Shown: in pieces, positions 8,066 through 16,686 of the stretch
How the letters are laid out: each line of letters opens with the position of its first letter
Position numbering within the stretch: the stretch's first letter is position 1
Origin: Verrucomicrobiaceae bacterium
GTDB lineage: Bacteria > Verrucomicrobiota > Verrucomicrobiia > Verrucomicrobiales > Verrucomicrobiaceae
Length of the DNA: 42,878 nucleotides
Reading direction: 5' to 3'
Assembly: GCA_027487315.1 (NCBI GenBank)
Contig: JAIYDW010000175.1
Coordinates: forward strand, 1-42,878
Made by a program: the position numbers and the translations under genes
The notes under the pieces: model-generated
Databases searched by the model: none
Told to the model about the DNA's origin: nothing
Seen by the model: the letters and a program-made list of their open reading frames with translations, nothing else

Positions 8066-9064
8066 ATGTTTATGAATCGTCTTTTGTTATTTCTTGCCCT
8101 TGCTTCGGGTGTGTCGGGGCTGGAGTTGCCGGTGGTGCAGCCGAGCACGGGGTTGATTCATCGGTGGGTTTCTTTGCCGGGGACGCTGGCGCCGTGGCAG
8201 CGGGCGGTGTTGCATGCGAAGGTGACGGGATTTGTGGCGTCTGTCACGGTGGATAAGGGGTCGATGGTGAAAAAGGGGCAGGTGCTGGCGACGCTGGAGG
8301 TGCCGGAGCTGGTCGCGGATCTGGCGAAGAATGAGGCGGAGGTGGTGGCGGGGGAGATCGAGGTGAAGCGGTTGCATGAGGCGCGCACGAAGTCGCCGGA
8401 TTTGGTGCTGCCGCAGTCGGTGGATGATGCGGAGGCGCGGTTGGCGGTGGCGAAGGCGGGGAAGGAGCGGACGGAGACCTTACTGAAGTTTGCAACGATC
8501 CAGGCGCCGTTTGATGGGGTGATCACGATGCGTGAGGTGGATGTGGGGGCGCTGGTGACGGCGAACACTTCGGCTTTGTTTGAGGTGCAGGATGCGAGCA
8601 CGATCCGATTGCAAATTCCGGTGACGGAGATGGAGGCGGGGTTGGTGCTGCCCGGGAAGCTGGTGAAGGCGCAGGTGGATGCGCTGGGTGCGGGGGCGGT
8701 GCCGATGGAGGGGCAGATCAGCCGGATCGGCTATGCGCTGGATCCGGTGACGCGGACGATGCTGGCGGAGGTGGATCTGAAAAACGCGGATTTGAAGTTG
8801 AGGCCGGGGATGTATGCGATGAGCAAGATCGCGGTGGAGTCGCATGAGGGGGCGATGCTGATTCCGGTGGCGGCTTTGGTGATGGAGAAGACGAATGGTT
8901 TTGTGTTCAAGCACGTGGGGGGCAAGGCGGTCAAGACGGCGGTGAAGCTGGGGTTCAATGATGGGACGCAGGTGGAGGTGCCGGAGTTGAAGGCTGGCGA
9001 TGTGATTTTGGTGCCGGGGACGACGGTGCTGACGGATGGGCAGGCGGTGGAGGTGCGGAAATAG
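8066..9064 (+). CDS. RND efflux periplasmic adaptor (membrane fusion protein, HlyD family)
   Basis: A 332-residue adaptor linking the RND permease to the outer-membrane channel. Residues 1-18 are a signal peptide (MFMNRLLLFLALASGVSG). The biotinyl-lipoyl-like half appears as VTGFVASVTVDKGSMVKKGQVLATLEVPEL near residues 50-80, then a short helical hairpin (about 85-140), the second lipoyl half IQAPFDGVITMREVDVGALV, and beta-barrel and membrane-proximal domains. The hairpin is short compared with AcrA, as in many non-HAE1 systems. No lipobox, so it is anchored without lipid or is soluble. The channel gene begins 16 nt downstream, consistent with one transcript. Confidence 0.9.
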   Translation: MFMNRLLLFLALASGVSGLELPVVQPSTGLIHRWVSLPGTLAPWQRAVLHAKVTGFVASVTVDKGSMVKKGQVLATLEVPELVADLAKNEAEVVAGEIEVKRLHEARTKSPDLVLPQSVDDAEARLAVAKAGKERTETLLKFATIQAPFDGVITMREVDVGALVTANTSALFEVQDASTIRLQIPVTEMEAGLVLPGKLVKAQVDALGAGAVPMEGQISRIGYALDPVTRTMLAEVDLKNADLKLRPGMYAMSKIAVESHEGAMLIPVAALVMEKTNGFVFKHVGGKAVKTAVKLGFNDGTQVEVPELKAGDVILVPGTTVLTDGQAVEVRK

Positions 9065-9080
9065 GAACCCCTCTTGCAAC

Positions 9081-10421
9081 ATGATGAACTGCTTTTTTTC
9101 GAATCGTGTTGGGCGGGTGCTGCTGCTGTCGGCCTGGGTGGTTGGTGCGGCCCTTGCGGTGGAACAGCCTGAGTCGCCGTATGTGGATTTGCGGACGGTG
9201 ATGCGGTTGGCTGGGGCGAATAATGATGAGATCGAGCTGGCGCGGGTGCGGCATGAGCAGACGATTGCGGAGTCGAAGCAGGCGTGGCAGCGGTTTTGGC
9301 CGAGCTTGAGTTTGGGGGCGGGTTATCGCGGGCATCAGGGGAATGTGCAGGACATTGCGGGGGCGGTCTTTGATGCGCGGAAGCAGCAGTATACAGTGGG
9401 GGCGACGGTGATGATTGATTGGTCGCCGGGAGATCTGTATTATCAGGCGCTGGTGGCGAAGCAGCGGGCGCTGGCGGCGGAGCAGATGGTGGAGCAGTCG
9501 CGGCAGGCGATTTTGCTGGAGGCGGTGGAGCGTTATTACGATCTGCTGGCGGCGGAGGCGGATGTGGCGGTGATGGAGGATGATTTGCGAGTGGTGAAGG
9601 ATTATGCGGAGCAACTGGATGGGGCGGTGAAGGCGGGGACGGCGTTCAAGGCGGATTGGTTGAGGGCGCAGACGCAGATCAGTCGGGGGCGGTTGCTGGT
9701 GCGGCAGGGGCAGGAGTCGAGGGATTTGGGGGCGGCGAGGCTGGCGGAGACGCTGCGATTGGCGCCGGAGACGGCGTTGAGGCCTGCGAAAGCGGATTTG
9801 GTGCCGGTGGCGTTGATGCTGAACCAGAGTGCGACGGCGCTGGTGGCGCAGGCGGTGACGGATCGGCCGGAGGTGGCGGCGGTGGCGGCGGCGAGTGCGG
9901 CGGCGGCGCTGGAGGACAAGCGGAGCAAGGTGGCGCCGCTGGTGCCGAGTGTGCAGGCGGGGTATGTGGGGGGTGGCTTGGGTGGGGGCTTCGAGGGCGA
10001 CTGGGGGAACTTTGGGGGGCAGCAGGACTTTTTTGTGGGGTTGGGGTGGAAGATCGGGCCTGGGGGATTGTTTGACCGGCAGCGGCGGAAGGTGGCGGAA
10101 GCGCAGGTGGCGAGTGCGGCTTTGCAGGGGGAGCAGGTGAAGGCGGCGATAGGGCGGGAAGTGGTGGAGGCGGGGGCGCGGGTGAAGTCGGCGAAGGATC
10201 AGATCGACATCAGTGATGAGGCGGTGGCGACTGCGGAGGAGATGGCGGCGCTGGCGAAGGATCGGCAAGCGAGTCAGTTGGGGGTGGTGTTGGAGTATCT
10301 GCTGGCGCGTGAGGAGTTGACGCGAGCGAAGCGGGCGCGGGTGGCGGCGGTGGCGGGGTATAACAAGGCGCAGCATGCGCTGGCGCGGGCGGTGGGGGGG
10401 ATTGAGAAGGCTGGGAAGTGA
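9081..10421 (+). CDS. TolC-family outer-membrane efflux protein (first system)
   Basis: A 446-residue outer-membrane channel subunit. ATG at 9081 was chosen because it starts directly with a signal peptide (NRVGRVLLLSAWVVGAALA); an upstream in-frame start would overlap the adaptor stop. The protein has the two long Ala/Glu/Gln-rich coiled-coil repeats of the TolC fold, with VDLRTVMRLAGANNDEIELARV near the start and the matching second-half segment ISDEAVATAEEMAALAKDRQ late in the protein. Trimers of this family form the exit duct of tripartite pumps. It completes the operon begun by the permease at 4495. Confidence 0.88.
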   Translation: MMNCFFSNRVGRVLLLSAWVVGAALAVEQPESPYVDLRTVMRLAGANNDEIELARVRHEQTIAESKQAWQRFWPSLSLGAGYRGHQGNVQDIAGAVFDARKQQYTVGATVMIDWSPGDLYYQALVAKQRALAAEQMVEQSRQAILLEAVERYYDLLAAEADVAVMEDDLRVVKDYAEQLDGAVKAGTAFKADWLRAQTQISRGRLLVRQGQESRDLGAARLAETLRLAPETALRPAKADLVPVALMLNQSATALVAQAVTDRPEVAAVAAASAAAALEDKRSKVAPLVPSVQAGYVGGGLGGGFEGDWGNFGGQQDFFVGLGWKIGPGGLFDRQRRKVAEAQVASAALQGEQVKAAIGREVVEAGARVKSAKDQIDISDEAVATAEEMAALAKDRQASQLGVVLEYLLAREELTRAKRARVAAVAGYNKAQHALARAVGGIEKAGK

Positions 10422-10462
10422 GGGGGGTGCCTCTCGCCTTTTTCGAATATGGCTTTGAAAAC

Positions 10463-10810
10463 TTAGCTATTGATCCCTTTTTTATGCTTGGCGTTAAAGG
10501 CGTGTTTGGTGCTGATACTCAGAAGTATGGGCGAGCAAACAACTGTCAGGGTCCACAGCCAATCGAATGCTCCCGCTTCTTCGCCAGGTTCTCGCAGCCA
10601 GAAGAAGAAATAAAATGGGAGGCCTAGATTGAGTATCGAGAAAACTAGGATTGAAAGTGGAATGGCGGGGAGGTTAGGGGTAGCTCCTTTTTTCATTCGG
10701 GTTAGGCCAAACATTACCACCGAAACAAAGAATACAAGTGGGACTGCGATGAGCAAATAGACCGCTGCGATCATCATCCAGAAAGGGGCTACGGCGTAAG
10801 CAAGGTTCAT
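10463..10810 (-). CDS. Small multi-span membrane protein, unknown
   Basis: A 115-residue protein with three to four hydrophobic segments (APFWMMIAAVYLLIAVPLVFFVSVVMF, PLSILVFSILNLGLPFYFFFW, and a third near WLWTLTVVCSPILLSI). ATG at 10810 was chosen over an upstream in-frame start because the extra residues are polar and unlike a conserved start. No family recognised. The DNA is clearly poorer in GC than the surrounding core genes and lacks their skew. It lies 64 nt downstream of another small gene on the same strand, so both probably arrived together. Confidence 0.6.
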   Translation of the reverse strand: MNLAYAVAPFWMMIAAVYLLIAVPLVFFVSVVMFGLTRMKKGATPNLPAIPLSILVFSILNLGLPFYFFFWLREPGEEAGAFDWLWTLTVVCSPILLSISTKHAFNAKHKKGINS

Positions 10811-10874
10811 TGTTTTTGAGGACGGATTAGCCAGCCGTAGCCGGGATGAAAGTCTGAATTCAAAATTGGACTTT

Positions 10875-11321
10875 TTAGCCCACGATAGTGTATGGCCTGA
10901 AGATCGCCTCGTAGACTTCCCGATCAAAATAGAAATGGTGAGTCAGTTGTGCATCAATTCGGTGGGTCTCATCCTCATAGTTATTGTCCCATCCGAAATC
11001 ACTCCACTCGACTATCGTGTCGGAGACAGTGACTCTGCATGTAGTGACGCCGCAACCGTAGTCTGCGCATTCTCCGCAGATGAATATTGGAACCCGACCT
11101 GTTCGCAAGTCACTTTGCTCAGTGCCAAGGATCATTCTTGCGAACCGATCTTCCAATTCGGAGCGGGATACTTTTTCAGTTCCTAGCCAACCGAATGGAG
11201 TGATCGGGTCTGAGACCTTCAGAATATCCGAGAGGCGCTTACCATTGACGTAAAAGTCATGGTATCTGCAGTCCCGCTGTGTGCGGAAGCCTGGACGGAC
11301 GGTGAGTTCATGCTTCGACAT
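10875..11321 (-). CDS. Conserved small cytosolic protein of unknown function with CGEC-type cysteine cluster
   Basis: A 148-residue soluble protein with ATG at 11321. It contains ICGECADYGCGVTTCRVTV near residues 81-99, with four cysteines in a short span that could bind a metal, followed by an acidic aromatic patch (VEWSDFGWDNNYEDE). I recall similar small hypothetical proteins with a CGECGDxGCG-like core scattered through many bacteria, sometimes as isolated accessory genes; this is memory, not a search. GC content is lower than the core genes, and together with its downstream neighbour it makes a roughly 0.9 kb island between the efflux operon and the next + strand operon. Confidence 0.6.
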   Translation of the reverse strand: MSKHELTVRPGFRTQRDCRYHDFYVNGKRLSDILKVSDPITPFGWLGTEKVSRSELEDRFARMILGTEQSDLRTGRVPIFICGECADYGCGVTTCRVTVSDTIVEWSDFGWDNNYEDETHRIDAQLTHHFYFDREVYEAIFRPYTIVG

Positions 11322-11488
11322 CTTTTTGGAAGGAACAAAGTGGATTATCGGCGAAGGTTTTGGTTTGTCAGCGGCATTATCGGTGACGGAACCTTGGATT
11401 CGTGAGGTGGGTTTGGGCTGTGCTTTGAGGTGAAAAAAGGGGTGGCTGGGGGTGGGAACGTTCGTATGGTTTGGGAAGCCATTTATTG

Positions 11489-12013
11489 ATGCCGACTGAA
11501 TTTGATATTTCCTATGCGCTGGAGCAGACCCAAGTGATTTATGAGCCTGACCGGAGGATCGATACCTTTGGGACGACGCAGTTTCAGTTTCAGTTGGTTT
11601 CCGAGTTGATGGATACGGTGGGTGCGGTGCGGGTGCGGGATGGGATCATTGAGGCGGATAAGCCGATGATTTTGCGGCCGGAGGGGATGGGGGGATTTGA
11701 TTTTGAGGGTTTTGGGCCGCAGGCGGAGGTGTTCGGGAACTGGTTGAAGCAGCACATGGATCGGCTGGCGATTTTGCGGTATGGGTTCAGTTTTCGGAAG
11801 AATGACGTGAGCGAGCATGTGGTGCACGAGCCGATGGAGGTGGTGTGCGGGAAGCTGGTGGAGGAGACGAGGCGGTCCGGGAATCCGATGCGGGCGGTGA
11901 TTCGGGGGGTGGACGATGTCTGGGAGGTGTGCCTGCTGAAGTTCACGGTGGAGATGATCGAGAAGTCCCAGGGGATCAATTTGTTTGATTTCAAGCGGCG
12001 GGGGTTGCTGTGA
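11489..12013 (+). CDS. Hypothetical cytosolic protein
   Basis: A 174-residue soluble protein with no signal peptide and no motif I recognise. It is rich in aromatic and acidic residues early (MPTEFDISYALEQTQVIYEP) and ends with a likely helix, LKFTVEMIEKSQGINLFDFKRRG. ATG at 11489 was preferred to an in-frame TTG at 11471. Codon use is strongly G-ending, like the core + strand genes, which suggests a long-resident gene. It precedes the LysM/LDT-like gene by 65 nt, followed closely by accA, so it may be the first gene of that transcript. Confidence 0.65.
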   Translation: MPTEFDISYALEQTQVIYEPDRRIDTFGTTQFQFQLVSELMDTVGAVRVRDGIIEADKPMILRPEGMGGFDFEGFGPQAEVFGNWLKQHMDRLAILRYGFSFRKNDVSEHVVHEPMEVVCGKLVEETRRSGNPMRAVIRGVDDVWEVCLLKFTVEMIEKSQGINLFDFKRRGLL

Positions 12014-12078
12014 GGGGGGAATGGGTGAAGAAATGGGGTTCCAACCTGCCATCGGAGTCGATGGCCTGACGACGTGAA

Positions 12079-12969
12079 ATGACGAGAGCCCAACTGAAGC
12101 TATTGATCTTTCTCATCACTGTGGGGCTTTTGCTCGGCAGTGTGGCGACGGCGTATTGGTTTTACATGCGGGTGATCCGGCCGGAGATGGTGGTGAAGTC
12201 GGAGATCGAGAAGATTCAAAAGGCGGACGTGCCGTTGAGGGATCCGGGGGTGAAGCGGTTTGAGGCGGCGGCGGATTTGATTCGGGTGGGGCAGTTGGAT
12301 GAGGGGCGGGAGGCGATGTACAATTTGTTGAGGCAGTTTCCGGAGTCGCCGACCTGCGAGGAGGCGAAGCGGATCATTGGGGAGATCAATTTGGACCGGC
12401 TGTTTTCGCCGACGTATCTGGAGGGGAAGGTGGACTACATCGTTCAGCCGGGGGACAGGGGGCTCTTGGCGATCGCGCAGAAGCACAAGACGAGCCTGGA
12501 TGCGATCGTGAGGTTGAACGGGCTGCGGGGGAACACGATTCATCCGGGGGATCACCTCTTGATTATGCCGGTGGATTTTGATTTTGCGGTGAATGTGACG
12601 GACAAGAAGGTGGTGGTGCTGCGGCAGGGGCGGTTCTTTGCGGAGTATCCGGCGGTGGATGTGAGATTGCCGGCGGGGTTTCGGGTGCCAGCGGAGGTGA
12701 AGTTGGCGACGAAGAGCGCGTCATTGGACGGCAAGCCGGTGGCGGCGTCGGATGAGGCCTATTTGGATGCGGAGAAGGTGATTCCGGCGGCGAATCGGCC
12801 GGGGGTGGTGCTGCGGACGGTGCCGGTGGCGCGGGTGGAGGCGAGTGAGGGAAAAGGGAGTGAGGTGGCGAGTTTGACGCCGCAGTTTGGGATTTTTATG
12901 TTGAGGGAAGACCTGGAAGAAGTGTTTGCAATGGCGCGCACAGGGGCGTCCCTTAAACTCGTGAAGTGA
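12079..12969 (+). CDS. Membrane-anchored LysM protein with a degenerate L,D-transpeptidase-like domain
   Basis: A 296-residue protein. Residues 8-28 form one membrane anchor. Residues 55-105 look like a helical TPR-like hairpin (VGQLDEGREAMYNLLRQFPESPTCEEAKRI, interrupted). Residues 119-164 are a LysM domain (YIVQPGD near the start, then SLDAIVRLNGL and IHPGDHLLI). From residue 168 the pattern resembles a YkuD L,D-transpeptidase: an opening strand (FAVNVTDKKVVVL) and a closing FGIFMLREDLEEVFAMARTGAS that aligns with the usual HGCIRMLNEDVEELY-type motif. However, the catalytic His is Phe270 and the Cys is absent. It is likely a non-catalytic peptidoglycan-binding protein. accA follows within 20 nt. 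Confidence 0.75.
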   Translation: MTRAQLKLLIFLITVGLLLGSVATAYWFYMRVIRPEMVVKSEIEKIQKADVPLRDPGVKRFEAAADLIRVGQLDEGREAMYNLLRQFPESPTCEEAKRIIGEINLDRLFSPTYLEGKVDYIVQPGDRGLLAIAQKHKTSLDAIVRLNGLRGNTIHPGDHLLIMPVDFDFAVNVTDKKVVVLRQGRFFAEYPAVDVRLPAGFRVPAEVKLATKSASLDGKPVAASDEAYLDAEKVIPAANRPGVVLRTVPVARVEASEGKGSEVASLTPQFGIFMLREDLEEVFAMARTGASLKLVK

Positions 12970-12988
12970 ACCGTTGAATTTTGAGACC

Positions 12989-13948
12989 ATGAAACAAGCC
13001 CTGGAGTTTGAGAAGCCCATTTTGAAGTTGCGCGAGGAGATCGAGGAGGTGCGTGCGAAGCATGCGTCGAAGCCGAATGAGAAGCTGGCGCAGAAGATCG
13101 TGGAGATGGAAGGCAAGCTTCTGACGCTGCAGCGAGACACGCATGCGAATCTGACGCCGTGGCAGCGGGTGCAGATTTCGCGGCATCTGAACCGGCCCTA
13201 CATGCTGGATTACGTGAAGCAGGTGTTTGAAGATTTCACGGAGTTGCACGGGGATCGGCACATTGGCGATGACAATGCGATGCCGGCGGGTTTTGCGACT
13301 TTAGGCGGGCGGCGGGTGCTGCTGGTGGGGCATCAGAAGGGGCGGGATACGAAGGAGAATTTGTTGCGGAACTTTGGCAGTGCGCATCCTGAGGGGTATC
13401 GCAAGGCGTTGCGCCTGATGCGGTTGGCGGAGAAGTTTGGGCTGCCGATTGTGACGTTGATCGACACGCCGGGGGCGTTTCCGGGGATTGGGGCGGAGGA
13501 GCGGAACATTGCGGAGGCGATTGCGTTCAACCTGCGTGAGATGATGCTGCTCAAGACGCCGGTGGTGGCGGTGGTGATTGGGGAGGGGGGCTCGGGCGGG
13601 GCGCTGGGGATCGGGGTGGCGGACCGGGTGTTGATGATGGAGAACGCGTATTACTCGGTGATCAGTCCGGAGGGCTGCGCGGCGATTCTTTGGAAGCATC
13701 GGGAACATGCGCCGGAGGCGGCGCAGGCGTTGAAGCTGAGCGCGCCTGATTTGCTGAAGCTGAAGGTGATTGATGGGGTGATTCCAGAGCCATTGGGCGG
13801 GGCGCACAACGATCATGCGGAGGCGGCAGCGGCTTTGAAGCAGGCGGTGTTGGCGGCCATTGATGAGCTTTCGGGATTGAGTGTTGAGCAGTTGTTGAAC
13901 GGTCGATACGACAAGTTCCGCAAGCTCGGCGAGGTGACTGGAGCGTGA
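12989..13948 (+). CDS. accA: Acetyl-CoA carboxylase carboxyltransferase subunit alpha
   Basis: A 319-residue protein, the same length as the E. coli subunit. With AccD it forms the carboxyltransferase that makes malonyl-CoA for fatty acid synthesis. Seen: the N-terminal helix (LEFEKPILKLREEIEEV), FTELHGDRHIGDDNA near residue 84, the crotonase-fold core with DTPGAFPGIGAEERN and the oxyanion-hole segment VVIGEGGSGGALGIGVADRVLMMENAYYSVISPEGCAAILWK. ATG at 12989 was chosen over an upstream TTG because it gives the standard N-terminus. The gene sits alone, without accD, as in many phyla. Fully intact. Confidence 0.97.
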   Translation: MKQALEFEKPILKLREEIEEVRAKHASKPNEKLAQKIVEMEGKLLTLQRDTHANLTPWQRVQISRHLNRPYMLDYVKQVFEDFTELHGDRHIGDDNAMPAGFATLGGRRVLLVGHQKGRDTKENLLRNFGSAHPEGYRKALRLMRLAEKFGLPIVTLIDTPGAFPGIGAEERNIAEAIAFNLREMMLLKTPVVAVVIGEGGSGGALGIGVADRVLMMENAYYSVISPEGCAAILWKHREHAPEAAQALKLSAPDLLKLKVIDGVIPEPLGGAHNDHAEAAAALKQAVLAAIDELSGLSVEQLLNGRYDKFRKLGEVTGA

Positions 13949-13984
13949 CGGATGGGTGGGGTCAGCTGAAAGTCGCTTAAGACG

Positions 13985-14863
13985 ATGAAGCCGGTCTTTG
14001 AGAAGGTGCCGATGGGCCTTGGGGAGTCGCTTCATTGTGAGGTGGTCAAGGGGCGTGACTACGGGACGAGGTGGCATTTTCATCCGGAGCATCAGCTGAC
14101 GCTGGCGGTGAGGAGTCAGGGACACCGGCTGGTGGGGGATCATTTGGGAGCGTTGGAAGATGGGGATGTGGTGCTGGTGGGTTCGAATTTGCCGCATGTG
14201 TGGCATCAGGCGGTGGATGCGGGATCGGAGGCTGAGGCGGTGATTGTGAGGTTTGACGAGGGCTTTGTGGGGAAGGAGTTCATGGCGAAGGCGGAGATGG
14301 AAGGGGTGCGGGCTTTGTTGAGGCGAGCGGCGCGTGGATTGGTGGTGCAGGGCAAGGCGCGGGAGGAGGTGGCGAGGCGGATGCTGGCGCTGCCGGAGGA
14401 GGGGAGATTGGAGCGGGTGGTGGCGTTGCTCGCGATATTGGCGCGATTGGCTTCGGCGAAGGCGGGGGAGATGAAGGCGCTAGCGTCGGCGAGCTACGAG
14501 CCGATGCTGCTTTCGGAGGATCAGGACCGGATGGAGCGGGTGTGTGCTTACATTCACCAGCACTACACGGAGAAGTTGGAGCGGCGGGAGTTGGCGGCGC
14601 TGGCGGCGCTGAGTGAGGGAGCGTTCAGCCGGTTTTTTCACAGTCGCACGGGCCGGACGGTGCCTCAGTATGTGAATGAGTTGAGGGTGGGGCGGGCGTG
14701 TCGTTTGCTGTTGGAGTTTCCAGGAAGGACGGTGAGTGATGTGGCGCTGGACTGTGGTTTTGACAACCTGGCGAACTTCAATCGGCGCTTTTTGGCGGCG
14801 AGGGGCGTGGCGCCGAGTGTGTTTCGGAAGCAGTCGCAGACGGCCGTTCAGAGGCGCTCGTAG
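13985..14863 (+). CDS. AraC family transcriptional regulator
   Basis: A 292-residue regulator. Residues 1-95 form a cupin-like sensor domain (GTRWHFHPEHQLTLAVRSQGHRLVGDHLGALEDGDVVLVGSNLPHVW, interrupted). Residues 180-285 hold the two AraC helix-turn-helix units, the second with the conserved pattern VSDVALDCGFDNLANFNRRFLAARGVAPSVFR. A His-rich cupin site suggests a sugar or other small-molecule effector, possibly metal-assisted. It lies 36 nt after accA but converges with the MFS transporter gene, overlapping it by 16 nt, so that transporter is a candidate target (inference). No operator can be assigned. Confidence 0.9.
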   Translation: MKPVFEKVPMGLGESLHCEVVKGRDYGTRWHFHPEHQLTLAVRSQGHRLVGDHLGALEDGDVVLVGSNLPHVWHQAVDAGSEAEAVIVRFDEGFVGKEFMAKAEMEGVRALLRRAARGLVVQGKAREEVARRMLALPEEGRLERVVALLAILARLASAKAGEMKALASASYEPMLLSEDQDRMERVCAYIHQHYTEKLERRELAALAALSEGAFSRFFHSRTGRTVPQYVNELRVGRACRLLLEFPGRTVSDVALDCGFDNLANFNRRFLAARGVAPSVFRKQSQTAVQRRS

Positions 14864-16092
14864 CGAGTCTTGGGGTTGAGGCGGTCGCTGGTGGCGGGAT
14901 CTGAGTTGCGGGCGCGGATGGTGATGAAGCCGCTGGCGGCGAGGATGGAGACGGCGGCGGTGATGCCGATGGTGGCGAAGGAAACGTGGTCGATGAGGTA
15001 GAAAGCGATGAAGGGAGCGACGACACCGCGGAAGCCGGTGAAGAAGGTGTGGACGGACATGTATTCGGCGACGGCGTGCTGGGGGGCGAGTTTGGTGACC
15101 CAAAGGCTCCAGGTGACATTGCCACCGGCATTGGCGATGCCGAAGAGGGCCATGCCGATGGTCCAGGCCCAGTGGCCTTGGAAGTAGTAGAAGATGAAGA
15201 CGGCAGCGGCGAAGAAGACGTTGAGGCTGGCGCGAATGACGAAGAAGTGGACGCGGTCGTAGAGGAGGCCCCAGGGGTAAGAGAAAAGGATGCGGAAGAT
15301 GACGGGGACGACTCCGACAATCCAGGCGATGTCTTTTTCGGGGAGGTTGATGCCGTGGCGGGGGTTGGCGAGGTATTCGACGAAGAGAGCGGCGGCGATG
15401 AGATTGCCGATGCCCATCATCATCCAAGACATGAGGAGGGTGCGGAAGTCGCGGTCGAGTTTGATCCAGCGGAGGGAGGTCCAGAGGGAGCCGGAGGCGG
15501 CGGAAGGGGGTTGCCAGACGGTGGCCGGGAGGCGGTAGGTGAGGAGGCCGGAGGTGAGGGCGCTGAGAGCGAAGAGGAGGAGGATCCAGCGGTAGTTTTG
15601 GAGGTCGCGAGTGAGCAACCAGCCTCCGAAGAGGCCGAAGGCCATGGCGGCGGCGGCGCGGGCGGTGCCGGTGATGGAGAAGAGGCGGCCGCGGGAGTGT
15701 TCGGGGTAGTTGGCGCGATAGAGCTGGGTGAGGAGGGGGATTTGCATGGCCATGCAGAAGAGACCGATGCTGAGGCCAGCGACGAAGAGCCAGGCGGAGG
15801 AAGGGAAAGTGGCGGAGAGGGCCATGAAGCCCCCGCCGGCGAGTTGGACTTTGGCTGCGGTGTTGGCGATGGTGCCTTGGGAGCGAAGCAGAAGGGGGAC
15901 GACAAAGAGGCTCATCATGAGGCCACCGCTGGTCGAGGCGATGAACACGGATTTGGAAAGCGACTCCATGTGGAACACGCGGACGGCGATGAGCATGCCG
16001 AAGGTGGTGACCAGGGTGTCGAGGACGCCAACCGGGAGGGAGCGCCACAGTTCGTTGCGGAAGGTGCGGCGGGTGGTTTCCTGGGCGGTCAT
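14848..16092 (-). CDS. Major facilitator superfamily transporter
   Basis: A 414-residue polytopic membrane protein with about 12 predicted helices in two halves joined by a polar central loop (around residues 190-215). Seen: repeated hydrophobic segments, a charged loop with YRANYPEHSRGRLFSITGTARA in the first half and SLWVTKLAPQHAVAEYMSVHTFFTGFRGVVAPF in the second half, the latter typical of this group. ATG at 16092 is used; ATG at 16110 and TTG at 16134 are in-frame alternatives, and none has a clear ribosome binding site. Substrate unknown. Its 3' end overlaps the end of the convergent AraC regulator gene. Confidence 0.85.
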   Translation of the reverse strand: MTAQETTRRTFRNELWRSLPVGVLDTLVTTFGMLIAVRVFHMESLSKSVFIASTSGGLMMSLFVVPLLLRSQGTIANTAAKVQLAGGGFMALSATFPSSAWLFVAGLSIGLFCMAMQIPLLTQLYRANYPEHSRGRLFSITGTARAAAAMAFGLFGGWLLTRDLQNYRWILLLFALSALTSGLLTYRLPATVWQPPSAASGSLWTSLRWIKLDRDFRTLLMSWMMMGIGNLIAAALFVEYLANPRHGINLPEKDIAWIVGVVPVIFRILFSYPWGLLYDRVHFFVIRASLNVFFAAAVFIFYYFQGHWAWTIGMALFGIANAGGNVTWSLWVTKLAPQHAVAEYMSVHTFFTGFRGVVAPFIAFYLIDHVSFATIGITAAVSILAASGFITIRARNSDPATSDRLNPKTRYERL

Positions 16093-16164
16093 GAAGTGGC
16101 AAGAGCCCATGCCACAGGTCGAGCCGAGGAGCAACTGTGGGCGTTGCTCAGGAGAGGGGCAGAC

Positions 16165-16578
16165 TTACTGGCCGAAGTTGAGCACCAGGAGGGTGGCTTC
16201 GAGTCCAGTGGAGGTTGATGGCGATGTGGACATGCCGAAACCGCGAGACGAGAGGGCAGGCATTCCTGATTGAACGCTGAGGATGGTTCCCATTTCGGAG
16301 GAAACGGGTTTTGGGGAGGAGTCCTGAACGCTGAAGAGCACACTCGATGCTGAGGCGAGGAGTGGGGTTTGAGCGGAGTCGATGAGTTGCCAGGAAGCGG
16401 ATTCGTCGTAGGCGAGGATGGCGGGGTCGGATTTTGCGCCAAGAGCGTAAAAATGAACAGTAACGACCGCGAGGAGAATCAAGCAGCTCAGAAAAGCGGC
16501 GGCCGGGTGATCCATTTTCGATTGGCCAGCCGAGAATTGAGGAGTGCCGAGTGAAAGGGGAGGGAAAGAAGCGTTCAT
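16165..16578 (-). CDS. Small single-span membrane protein, candidate SOS-induced gene
   Basis: A 137-residue protein (or 116 residues from an internal ATG at 16515). One hydrophobic helix, AAAFLSCLILLAVVTVHFYAL, lies near residues 26-46. The remaining 90 residues are Ser/Thr-rich and mostly polar, with no domain I recognise. Its only visible upstream signal is a perfect LexA-type palindrome 109 nt before the start, and no other gene could use that box. Small membrane proteins under LexA in other phyla (YneA, SidA, DivS) halt cell division; this gene matches that design, but no homology was shown. Composition is less GC-rich than the flanking core genes. Both possible starts lack a clear Shine-Dalgarno sequence. 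Confidence 0.65.
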   Translation of the reverse strand: MNASFPPLSLGTPQFSAGQSKMDHPAAAFLSCLILLAVVTVHFYALGAKSDPAILAYDESASWQLIDSAQTPLLASASSVLFSVQDSSPKPVSSEMGTILSVQSGMPALSSRGFGMSTSPSTSTGLEATLLVLNFGQ

Positions 16579-16664
16579 GAGTATTCGGATTTGTGGCCAG
16601 GACTCTGAATTACGGTGGCTATCATGCGCCTTCCTGAAGACAAGGACAATAAAAATATCAAGTT

Positions 16665-16674
16665 AAGTTAACTT
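16665..16674. promoter_or_regulatory. AAGTTAACTT perfect palindrome near the LexA box
   Basis: A ten-base perfect palindrome lies 12 nt from the LexA-like box inside an AT-rich stretch (16645-16710) that stands out from the GC-rich surroundings. It is preceded by another AAGTT. It may be part of the core promoter or a second regulator site; no confident -35/-10 pair was found here. Confidence 0.35.
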
Positions 16675-16686
16675 TCCCCTAAAGAA

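Noticed and set aside
14480-16102. Minus-strand open frame of 540 codons across the AraC and MFS genes
   Set aside because: Arg/His/Pro-rich translation without domain; the MFS protein in another frame and the AraC protein on the other strand are well supported.
14986-16218. Plus-strand open frame of 410 codons opposite the MFS gene
   Set aside because: Glu/Gly/Asp-rich shadow caused by strand skew.
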